DNA of 64,000 nt, from contig CAKTMF010000003.1 of NCBI GenBank assembly GCA_934573855.1, forward strand, positions 1 through 64,000, written 5' to 3'. The position numbers were made by a program, and so were the translations under genes. The notes under the pieces are model-generated. The model ran no database searches. It worked only from the letters and a program-made list of their open reading frames with translations, and was not told the origin of the DNA. Positions 24,868-31,960 of this stretch are shown here, piece after piece (position 1 is the first letter of the stretch; each line of letters starts with the position of its first letter). This DNA comes from an uncultured Oscillospiraceae bacterium. Lineage in GTDB: Bacteria > Bacillota > Clostridia > Oscillospirales > Oscillospiraceae.

Positions 24868-26460
24868 ATGCCAGACTTCAGAAACGAAATCGAACGGCGC
24901 AGGACGTTTGCCATTATCTCGCACCCTGACGCCGGCAAGACGACCCTTACAGAAAAGCTCCTTCTCTACGGCGGGGCGATACAGATGGCCGGCTCTGTCA
25001 AGGGCAAGGCAACGGCAAGACACGCCGTGTCCGACTGGATGGAGCTCGAAAAGCAGAGAGGTATCTCCATCACCTCCTCCGTAATGCAGTTCGAGTACGA
25101 GGGCTACTGCATAAATATCCTCGATACGCCGGGACATCAGGACTTCTCTGAGGACACCTACCGCACTCTCATGGCGGCGGACTCCGCCGTTATGGTCATC
25201 GATGCCGCGAAGGGCATAGAGCCGCAGACGAGAAAGCTCTTCAAGATCTGCGCCATGCGTCACATTCCGATATTTACATTTATAAACAAGCTCGACCGTG
25301 AGGCGCGCAGTCCCTACGATCTAATGGAGGAGCTTGAGAACGAGTTCGGTATCGGCACCTACCCCATGAACTGGCCCATCGGCTGCGGCCAGGAGTTCAA
25401 GGGCGTGTACGACCGCGAGAAGAAGGAGATACTCGCCTTTACAGAGCTTCACCGCGGCTCGAGCAGGATAAAGGCCGTCGAGTGCAGCCTTGACGACACC
25501 GAGACTCTTGACGCCCTCATCGGCTCGCGTCTGCGCGGAACGCTCTCCGACGATATCGAGCTTCTGGACGGCGCGGGCTACGAGTTCGATATCGGCCTCG
25601 TCCGCAGCGGTAAGCTCAGCCCGGTGTTCTTTGGCTCCGCGCTCAATAACTTCGGCGTCGAGCCGTTCCTCGAGAGCTTCCTGAGAATGACCATGCCGCC
25701 GCTGCCGCGCATATCGAACGACGACGTCATCGACCCCTTTGACGAGCGCTTCTCCGCCTTCGTTTTCAAGATACAGGCCAACATGAACAAGGCGCACCGC
25801 GACCGTATCGCCTTCATGCGTATCTGCTCCGGCAGATTTGAACGCGACAGGGAGTATTTCCATGTTCAGGGGGGCAAGGCGCTCAGACTCGCCCAGCCCC
25901 AGCAGCTCATGGCCTCAGAGCGCGCCATAATCGACGAGGCGTATGCCGGCGACATCATCGGAGTATTCGACCCCGGCATATTCTCCATCGGCGACACCAT
26001 ATGCGAGAAGGGGATGAACGCCTGCTTCGAGGGTATCCCGACCTTCGCGCCGGAGCATTTCGCCGGCGTTGAACGCACCGATACCATGAAGCGCAAGCAG
26101 TTTGAAAAGGGGATAATGCAGATAGCGCAGGAGGGCGCGATACAGATCTTCCACGAGCCGTATACCGGCGTTGAGGAGGTCATCGTGGGCGTCGTCGGCG
26201 TTCTGCAGTTCGAGGTGCTTGAATACCGGCTCCGGACGGAGTACGGCGTCGATATCCGCCGCAGGGCAATGCCCTACGAGCTTGTCCGCTGGGTCGAGAA
26301 CGAGGATATGGACATAAGCTCCCTTAACCTTACCAGCGATACCAAGTGGGTGCAGGATTTCAAGGGGAACAATCTGCTCCTCTTTACGTCTGAATGGTGC
26401 ATTAATTGGGCGCTTCAGAAGAACGAGGGCCTCAGACTCAGAGAATTTAACAGGGAGTGA
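24868..26460 (+). CDS. prfC: Peptide chain release factor 3
   Basis: A 530-residue translational GTPase that recycles RF1/RF2 after termination. G1 reads AIISHPDAGKTTLTEKLL at residues 15-32, the switch region SDWMELEKQRGISITSS, G3 LDTPGHQDFSEDTYRTL and G4 FINKLDREARSP. The SDWM-E and QDFSEDTYR wording separates RF3 from EF-G. Domains II and III follow. The start is preceded by CAGGAA. The next gene begins five bases after the stop, so RF3 leads a four-gene operon. Confidence 0.97.
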   Translation: MPDFRNEIERRRTFAIISHPDAGKTTLTEKLLLYGGAIQMAGSVKGKATARHAVSDWMELEKQRGISITSSVMQFEYEGYCINILDTPGHQDFSEDTYRTLMAADSAVMVIDAAKGIEPQTRKLFKICAMRHIPIFTFINKLDREARSPYDLMEELENEFGIGTYPMNWPIGCGQEFKGVYDREKKEILAFTELHRGSSRIKAVECSLDDTETLDALIGSRLRGTLSDDIELLDGAGYEFDIGLVRSGKLSPVFFGSALNNFGVEPFLESFLRMTMPPLPRISNDDVIDPFDERFSAFVFKIQANMNKAHRDRIAFMRICSGRFERDREYFHVQGGKALRLAQPQQLMASERAIIDEAYAGDIIGVFDPGIFSIGDTICEKGMNACFEGIPTFAPEHFAGVERTDTMKRKQFEKGIMQIAQEGAIQIFHEPYTGVEEVIVGVVGVLQFEVLEYRLRTEYGVDIRRRAMPYELVRWVENEDMDISSLNLTSDTKWVQDFKGNNLLLFTSEWCINWALQKNEGLRLREFNRE

Positions 26461-26465
26461 TCACG

Positions 26466-27080
26466 ATGGCAGATAAACTTGTTGTTGAAATATTCAAATT
26501 AAAGACGGCGGACCAGTTTTCAAAGTCACTTTCCGAGAAGGACAGCCGGCTTGAGGCTGTCAGCGCGGCCGCGGCCGCGGCCTCCAATGCCTGCGCACTC
26601 GCCCGCCGCGCCGCGCTCATCGCGAAGGACGGCATAAAGGATAACGAGCGCCTCGACTATATCGACAGAAACCTGGAGATCGTCAGGGGCTATATGGTCC
26701 ATCTCATCGACGAGGACGTCAAGAGCCGCGGCCCGCTCAACAGAGCGCGCAGGGAAGGCGCCGCCCGCGAGATCGAGGCGTGCATACAGCCCGCCACCTG
26801 TATCGCGGCTGAGGTCATAAACATGATGAGCCAGTGCCTCGGCTTTATGAACGAGCTTGCCGGTATCTGTCCCGCCGGGGCCCTGCACTATCTGGGCGAG
26901 GCGGCGGAGCTTGCCGTGTCCGCTCTGAGGAGCTGCCGTCTCTATATCCTCAATATGATAAAGGGCAGCACGGACGACACCTATCTCTATGTCACGCGCA
27001 AGGAGAATCAGGTGGCGCTCGACGACAGCCTCGCGGTATACGCCTCCATAATCGAAAAGGTCGAGACCGCGTTGAAATGA
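26466..27080 (+). CDS. Cyclodeaminase/cyclohydrolase-family protein
   Basis: A 204-residue, all-helical protein of the family that includes formiminotetrahydrofolate cyclodeaminase and bacterial FchA. The AAAAAASNACALARRAAL helix and later LYILNMIKGSTDD fit the fold. The family removes ammonia from formimino-folate or makes methenyl-folate; many members have neither activity proven. Active-site residues are not obvious to me. The start at ATG 26466 follows GGGAG and is five bases after prfC. Its place between RF3 and a sirtuin gives no clear pathway. Confidence 0.7.
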   Translation: MADKLVVEIFKLKTADQFSKSLSEKDSRLEAVSAAAAAASNACALARRAALIAKDGIKDNERLDYIDRNLEIVRGYMVHLIDEDVKSRGPLNRARREGAAREIEACIQPATCIAAEVINMMSQCLGFMNELAGICPAGALHYLGEAAELAVSALRSCRLYILNMIKGSTDDTYLYVTRKENQVALDDSLAVYASIIEKVETALK

Positions 27081-27107
27081 TCTTTGCTCAGCGGGGAGGT
27101 TCAGCCC

Positions 27108-27824
27108 ATGAACAGCAAAATAGAGCAGCTTCGCCGGATAGTTGAGGAGAGCGATAATATCGTGTTCTTCGGCGGCGCGGGAGTCAGCACCGAGAGCGGC
27201 ATACCCGACTTTCGCAGTGTGGACGGGCTTTATAACCAAAAGTGGAAATACCCGCCCGAGACCATCCTCAGCCACAGCTTTTTCGAGCGTTGGCCGGAGG
27301 AGTATTACCGCTTTCACCGTGAAAAGCTGGTCGTTGACGGCGTAAAGCCCAACCGCGCCCATATCCGCCTTGCGGAACTTGAGGCGGCGGGAAAGCTCCG
27401 CGCTGTGATCACCCAGAATATCGACGGACTGCATCAGGCGGCGGGCAGCAAAAACGTGCTGGAGCTTCACGGAAGCATACTGCGCGCATACTGCTCGCGG
27501 TGCCGCAGGCCGTATGACGCGTATGCCATGAACCACGGCGAGGGCGTCCCCAAATGTACCTGCGGCGGCGTTATAAGGCCGGATATAGTTTTGTATGAAG
27601 AACCGCTCGATCAGGATATAATGGAAAGAGCGGTCAGATACATCCGAAACGCCGATGTGCTGATCGTCGGGGGAACGTCGCTGAACGTATACCCTGCCGC
27701 CGGACTCATCAATTACTACCGCGGCGATAAGCTCGTTCTTGTCAATCTGAGCAGCACCCCCTACGACAGCTATGCAGACCTTGTTATAAACGAAAAGATC
27801 GGGGAGGTGTTCGCGCAGATATGA
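27108..27824 (+). CDS. cobB: NAD-dependent protein deacylase (sirtuin, CobB-like)
   Basis: A 238-residue class III deacylase. The NAD site GGAGVSTESGIPDFRS begins near residue 21, the catalytic-loop QNIDGLHQ and the active-site His in ELHGS follow, and a zinc ribbon is seen as CSRC...CTCG. The later GTSLNVYPAAGLI and LVNLS complete the Rossmann fold. It removes acyl groups from lysines while consuming NAD. GGGGAGG precedes ATG 27108. The stop overlaps the WecG-like start by four bases, so the two are translationally coupled. Confidence 0.94.
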   Translation: MNSKIEQLRRIVEESDNIVFFGGAGVSTESGIPDFRSVDGLYNQKWKYPPETILSHSFFERWPEEYYRFHREKLVVDGVKPNRAHIRLAELEAAGKLRAVITQNIDGLHQAAGSKNVLELHGSILRAYCSRCRRPYDAYAMNHGEGVPKCTCGGVIRPDIVLYEEPLDQDIMERAVRYIRNADVLIVGGTSLNVYPAAGLINYYRGDKLVLVNLSSTPYDSYADLVINEKIGEVFAQI

Positions 27825-28495
27825 GAAAGGTGGATATTTTAGGCGTAAAGTTCGATAATATCGACATCGTTGAGGCTGTCGAACACGCCGTTCGCGTCAT
27901 GGACGCGCGCAGCGGCGCGTATATGCTTGCGCCCGACTATGAGGCCGTCCTCGCCGCAAGGAACGACAGACGCCTGCGCCTCGCCATGAACGGGGCGGAG
28001 ATGGTGCTGCCGGCAGGCTCCGGTATCATCGCGGCCTCGCATATCCTTGGGAGTCCCCTCATGCAGGAGATATCCGGCGGAGTGTTCGCCTCCGCGCTCC
28101 TCGCCCGCATGAGCGACGGGGGAAGGACCGTCCACCTCGTCGGGAGCGGTGCGGAGATCGAAAAGGCCTCCGCCGCGATGGAAAGGCGATATCCGGGGAT
28201 AAGAGTCCTTGGCTACTCCGACGTGAGGCTCTTCACAGATGAGCATATCGCGGCCGCGATCAGAGAAGAGTCGCCTGACCTTGTTCTCGCCGGACTTGAG
28301 CCGGTGAGTCAGGAGCTGTGGATAGCGGCCAATGTGAAGGAACTCGGAGCGGGACTCGCCGTGGGTCTCGGGAACGTCCTTCGTGATTACGCGGCCGAGC
28401 CTGTCCCCGCCGCGCGCAGGTACAAAACTGCGCTTCTCGATTACCCGCGTGTAGTCGCGGCCTCTGTTTTCCAGAGGCTCACGGGGTCGGTATAA
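27821..28495 (+). CDS. WecG/TagA/CpsF-family protein without the usual catalytic Asp
   Basis: A 224-residue protein of the N-acetylmannosaminyltransferase family (GT26) that acts at the membrane face on lipid-linked sugars. The pattern YMLAPDYEAVLAARND, LAMNGAEMVLPAGSGII and SQELWIAANVKEL matches the family order. Where active members have L-P-D-G, this one has L-P-A-G, with Ala at residue 65, the position of the catalytic Asp in TagA. The usual P-K-Q-E is V-S-Q-E. It may be inactive or have another role. It is the last gene of the prfC operon and is followed by a terminator. Confidence 0.8.
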   Translation: MRKVDILGVKFDNIDIVEAVEHAVRVMDARSGAYMLAPDYEAVLAARNDRRLRLAMNGAEMVLPAGSGIIAASHILGSPLMQEISGGVFASALLARMSDGGRTVHLVGSGAEIEKASAAMERRYPGIRVLGYSDVRLFTDEHIAAAIREESPDLVLAGLEPVSQELWIAANVKELGAGLAVGLGNVLRDYAAEPVPAARRYKTALLDYPRVVAASVFQRLTGSV

Positions 28496-28502
28496 TAAAA
28501 AA

Positions 28503-28520
28503 GGGCTTCCGAAGAAGCCC
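28503..28520. terminator. Terminator between the WecG-like gene and the microprotein gene
   Basis: GGGCTTC pairs with GAAGCCC. The minus-strand side is followed by six T, so it is strongest for the microprotein gene; the plus side has CTTTC. Confidence 0.75.
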
Positions 28521-28528
28521 CTTTCGGT

Positions 28529-28684
28529 TCAGCAGCCGCAGGAGTTGCAGCCGCAGCCGTTGTTGTCGTTGCAGCCGCAGGAGTTGCAGCCGCAGCCGCA
28601 GCCGTTTCCGCCCCAGCCGAAGAGGATGATTATGAGAATGATTATCCAGAGAGTGCTGTTATTACCACAGGAATTGCAGAACAT
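28529..28684 (-). CDS. 51-residue Cys/Gly-rich single-pass microprotein
   Basis: ATG 28684 lies after AAGGAATATTAT. The protein starts MFCNSCGNN, has a pure hydrophobic helix (residues 11-23) and then a Gly/Cys/Asn tail with two copies of GCGCNSCGC. Twelve of 51 residues are Cys: two before the helix and ten after it. A terminator follows directly. It resembles small 'high-cysteine' proteins seen in spore-forming Clostridia, but I cannot name a family with certainty. Metal binding or disulfide cross-linking at a membrane or spore surface is possible. It is too short for most gene finders. Confidence 0.75.
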   Translation of the reverse strand: MFCNSCGNNSTLWIIILIIILFGWGGNGCGCGCNSCGCNDNNGCGCNSCGC

Positions 28685-28911
28685 ATAATATTCCTTTCTC
28701 CGCGCTTACATGATGTTTGTTCAGCCGTTCCCCGCGCGGAGGGAGACGGTGCACCGCACGTCTGTGTATATGCCCGCCGGACGCGCCGCGTCCCCGGTGC
28801 AGAGCGGATAAGTAAGCCTTTGCTCATCGCTCGCGCCATAATATGCTCAGGCACGCCGTTTTGTCACATTGCGGCCGAGGCGCGGCTCACGCGAAACCAA
28901 GGAGGTTTTTC

Positions 28912-30270
28912 ATGGCAGATAAAAAAGACAGTAAATTCAATCGCTTCTCGATATCCGAGCAGGGCGATGAGATTTCGACGATAGATGAGCCGAAGGGTGG
29001 GCGCGCCGCCATCGGCAAGGCCGCCGGGGAGATCAAGGGCTTTGTCCGCGACACGGGAAAGTCCGTGGACAAGCTATTCATCGACGAGACCGGCGAGGAA
29101 AAAAGCAACTACACCGGCGACGAGCAGTCGGAGCGCGACTACAGCCCCGTGCGCCAGAGCAGGGAATACCGCTCGGGCTGTCTCGGCGGGATAATGTATT
29201 TCGTGTTTGTGCTGTGCGTCAGCGTCGTCCTTGCATCTCTTGCGTGGATGGCGGTGAGCGACGCGCTCGCCCTGAACAAGAGCGGCTTCACCGCTGAGGT
29301 CACGCTGCCCTCGTCGATATTTACCTCGGAGACGGTGGACACCTTTGACGAAAACGGCAACAAGACCGGCACCAAGCGCGTCACCCACGCGGACATAGGC
29401 TATGTCGCGAACGAACTCAAGGAGGCCGGACTTATCGAGTATAAGTGGCTCTTCGAGGCATTCTGCAAGCTCTCTACCGCGGACGAAAAGATCAGCCCCG
29501 GTACCTATGACCTCAGCTCCAGCTTTGACTACCGTGCGCTCATAAAGAACATGCGCCCCGGTTCGGGCGCCGCGATGACAATAAAGGTGACCATTCCCGA
29601 GGGCTTCACCATGCGTCAGATATTCGAGCGCCTTGAGGAGAACGAGGTCTGCTCCTACGACGACCTCATGGAGGCGGCGACCAACGCGACCTTCAATTAC
29701 TCCTTCCTCGACGGCACGGAGCCGGGCGACCCCAACCGTCTTGAGGGCTTCCTCTACCCCGACACCTATGAGTTTTATGTCGGCATGCAGGCGTCGAGCG
29801 CGATAAACAAGCTCCTTGAGACCTTCTACTACAAGCAGACCGCCGACATGCTCAAGATGGCGGAGTACCGCGGCATAACCATGCACGACGTTGTCGTCAT
29901 GGCCTCGCTCATCGAAAAGGAAGCCGCGAACGACGACGAGCGTCCGATAATCTCCTCGGTAATCTACAACCGCTTCAACGCCGGAATGAGCCTCGGACTT
30001 GAGTCCGCCATGCTCTACGTCCACCCCGAGCATGAGGGACTGCCCACAGCGGAAATGATGGAGGAGGATTCGCCCTATAACCTCAACAAAAATCTCGGCC
30101 TCCCGCCGACTGCGATATGCAGCCCCGGCATGCCGTCCATCAACGCGGCGCTGAACCCTGCCGACACGCAGTATTACTACTTCATGCTCGACAACGAGAC
30201 GGGTGCGCACCGCTTCTTCACGAACTACAACGATTTCTATAATTTCGTCAGGGCGCAGAGCAATGGATAA
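28912..30270 (+). CDS. mltG: Endolytic transglycosylase MltG
   Basis: A 452-residue membrane-anchored lytic transglycosylase that cuts nascent glycan strands. The N-terminal 85 residues are hydrophilic and charged, then one membrane helix (about 90-115), a LysM-like part and the YceG domain. The catalytic Glu is the first Glu of SLIEKEAA (about residue 335), followed by the expected YNRF, YNLNKNLGLPP and PGMPSINAAL. ATG 28912 follows AAGGAGG. The next gene overlaps the stop by eight bases. The 227 bases upstream (28685-28911) show no gene and no promoter I can support. Confidence 0.93.
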   Translation: MADKKDSKFNRFSISEQGDEISTIDEPKGGRAAIGKAAGEIKGFVRDTGKSVDKLFIDETGEEKSNYTGDEQSERDYSPVRQSREYRSGCLGGIMYFVFVLCVSVVLASLAWMAVSDALALNKSGFTAEVTLPSSIFTSETVDTFDENGNKTGTKRVTHADIGYVANELKEAGLIEYKWLFEAFCKLSTADEKISPGTYDLSSSFDYRALIKNMRPGSGAAMTIKVTIPEGFTMRQIFERLEENEVCSYDDLMEAATNATFNYSFLDGTEPGDPNRLEGFLYPDTYEFYVGMQASSAINKLLETFYYKQTADMLKMAEYRGITMHDVVVMASLIEKEAANDDERPIISSVIYNRFNAGMSLGLESAMLYVHPEHEGLPTAEMMEEDSPYNLNKNLGLPPTAICSPGMPSINAALNPADTQYYYFMLDNETGAHRFFTNYNDFYNFVRAQSNG

Positions 30271-31465
30271 GAGGATCGAGCTTCTCTCTCCGGCGGGGGA
30301 TATGGAGCGTCTCGTGATGGCGCTCACCTACGGGGCCGACGCGGTGTATATGGCCGGGCGGGAGTTCGGCATGCGCGCCGCCTCCGGCAACTTCGGCGAG
30401 GATGAAATGCGCGCCGCCATCGCCCTCACGCACGAAAAGGGCGCGAAGGCCTACGTCACCTGCAATACGCTGCCTCGCGAGGAGGAGCTTTCACGCCTCC
30501 CGGCGTACCTTGAGTTTTTGCAGGATGCGGGCGCGGACGCGCTCATAATAGCGGACCTCGGCGTGCTTGAGCTTGCAAAGCGCCACGCTCCCAACGTGAA
30601 AAAGCACGTCAGTACCCAGCTTGGCGTCATCAACAGCGCCTCGGCAAACGCCCTGTACGCTCTCGGCGCGGACACCGTCGTCCTTGCGCGCGAAACGCCC
30701 ATGGAGGACATTCGGAAGATACGCGCGAACACACCGCCGGAGCTTCGGCTCGAAGCGTTCGTCCACGGGGCCATGTGCGTGTCGTTTTCCGGCCGCTGCC
30801 TCCTCTCAAACTATCTGACGGGACGCGACGCGAACCGCGGCCAGTGCGCCCAGCCGTGCCGCTGGAAGTATCACCTTGTCGAGGAGACCCGCCCGGGCGA
30901 GTATTTTGAGATCAGCGAGGACGGCGGCACCCACATAATGAACTCGCGCGACATGTGTATGATCGAGCATATCCCCGAGCTTATCGACGCCGGAGTCTCC
31001 AGCCTCAAGATAGAGGGACGGAGGAAGTCCGCATATTACGCGGCGGTCGTCACCAACGCCTATCGCCACGCCGTGGACGCGGCGCTCGAGGGAAGGCCGC
31101 TTGACAGAGTATGGTTAGACGAGACGAACAAGGTCAGCCACCGGCCATACAGCACAGGCTTTTACTACGGCGACCCCGGCCAGTATTACGCCGACGCCAC
31201 TTACTTCACCTCTGCCGACGTTGCGGCCGTGGTGGAGAGCTGTGACGCCGACGGGAATGCCGTTCTCACCCAGAGGAACAAGTTCTATAAGGGCAACGTG
31301 CTGGAGCTTCTGCTGCCGGACGCCGCGCCGGAGAGCTTTACGGCGGAGCATATGTATGATCACGACGGCGAGGAGATCGGCGACACGCGCCGCGCAATGA
31401 TGGAGATACATATGAAGCTGCCGAGGTACGCGCCGAAGAACTCGATACTGCGCAAATGCAGATAA
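30263..31465 (+). CDS. Peptidase U32 family protein (TrhP/YrrN-O type)
   Basis: A 400-residue protein beginning ELLSPAGDMERLVMALTYGA, the standard U32 opening. The signature EAFVHGAMCVSFSGRCLLS is present, followed by NRGQCAQPCRW with the Cys residues that hold an iron-sulfur cluster, and SLKIEGRRKSAYY. Members of this branch take part in prephenate-dependent 5-hydroxyuridine formation in tRNA; protease activity is claimed for others. ATG 30263 overlaps the mltG stop. No second U32 gene follows, although pairs are common. Confidence 0.9.
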   Translation: MDKRIELLSPAGDMERLVMALTYGADAVYMAGREFGMRAASGNFGEDEMRAAIALTHEKGAKAYVTCNTLPREEELSRLPAYLEFLQDAGADALIIADLGVLELAKRHAPNVKKHVSTQLGVINSASANALYALGADTVVLARETPMEDIRKIRANTPPELRLEAFVHGAMCVSFSGRCLLSNYLTGRDANRGQCAQPCRWKYHLVEETRPGEYFEISEDGGTHIMNSRDMCMIEHIPELIDAGVSSLKIEGRRKSAYYAAVVTNAYRHAVDAALEGRPLDRVWLDETNKVSHRPYSTGFYYGDPGQYYADATYFTSADVAAVVESCDADGNAVLTQRNKFYKGNVLELLLPDAAPESFTAEHMYDHDGEEIGDTRRAMMEIHMKLPRYAPKNSILRKCR

Positions 31466-31468
31466 TAC

Positions 31469-31496
31469 TTGACAAAAACGGCACATATGATAAAAT
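31469..31496 (+). promoter_or_regulatory. Sigma-A promoter of the alaS T-box operon
   Basis: TTGACA and TAAAAT are separated by 16 bases. Confidence 0.8.
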
Positions 31497-31504
31497 CATT
31501 CAGG

Positions 31505-31720
31505 CTATGACGAAACGAGTCGGAGCAGGGTATCACAGAGAGGGGCCGTGAGCTGAAAGGCCTCATACCTCAACCGGCAGCCACTTCCGAGCCTTCCCGC
31601 GAGAGCGGGACGTATGCCAGCGTTAAGGGCGCACGAGATACCGCGCATCCGCGCGGCAATCAGGGTGGTACCGCGAATCGACCTTCGCCCCTGTTTCGGG
31701 GCGGAGGTATATTTTTTAAG
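31505..31720 (+). ncRNA. T-box leader of the zinc-ribbon protein/alaS operon
   Basis: The T-box core AATCAGGGTGGTACCGCG lies at 31658-31675 and a terminator stem follows at 31681-31718. The leader should respond to uncharged tRNA-Ala because alaS is the synthetase in the operon. The specifier codon was not placed because stem I was not folded. Confidence 0.9.
31681..31718 (+). terminator. T-box terminator of the alaS operon
   Basis: ACCTTCGCCCC pairs with GGGGCGGAGGT (one wobble) and is followed by ATATTTTTT. Confidence 0.85.
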
Positions 31721-31731
31721 GGGGTATACGG

Positions 31732-31959
31732 ATGAACTGTCTGCGCTGCGGGGCCGTTATGGAGGATCTGGGCCGCGAGGATATACAGCTCGGCCAGTAC
31801 GGCTTCTTTACGGGACACCTGTCGAACATGCTCTCAGGGTCTCTCGGCGTGAGTATACTCCGCTGCCCGGAGTGCAGAAAAATAGAGCTTTTCGCTGACG
31901 ACGGGGAGAATGAAAGCTTCTCGGAGAGAATGAGAAAAAATATTTCGGAGGATAAATGA
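31732..31959 (+). CDS. Small zinc-ribbon protein upstream of alaS
   Basis: A 75-residue protein with CLRC near the N terminus and CPEC about 40 residues later, the spacing of a zinc ribbon. Between them is LGQYGFFTGHLSNMLSGSLG, which resembles small nucleic-acid-binding or DUF-type zinc proteins of Clostridia. The C terminus is charged. It is the first gene after the T-box and ends one base before alaS, so it is under alanyl-tRNA control with alaS. No function can be assigned. Confidence 0.75.
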   Translation: MNCLRCGAVMEDLGREDIQLGQYGFFTGHLSNMLSGSLGVSILRCPECRKIELFADDGENESFSERMRKNISEDK

Positions 31960-31960
31960 A

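Noticed and set aside
28642..28854. A 70-codon minus-strand frame upstream of the microprotein
   Set aside because: It overlaps the microprotein in another frame, has no ribosome binding site and reads as random basic sequence.
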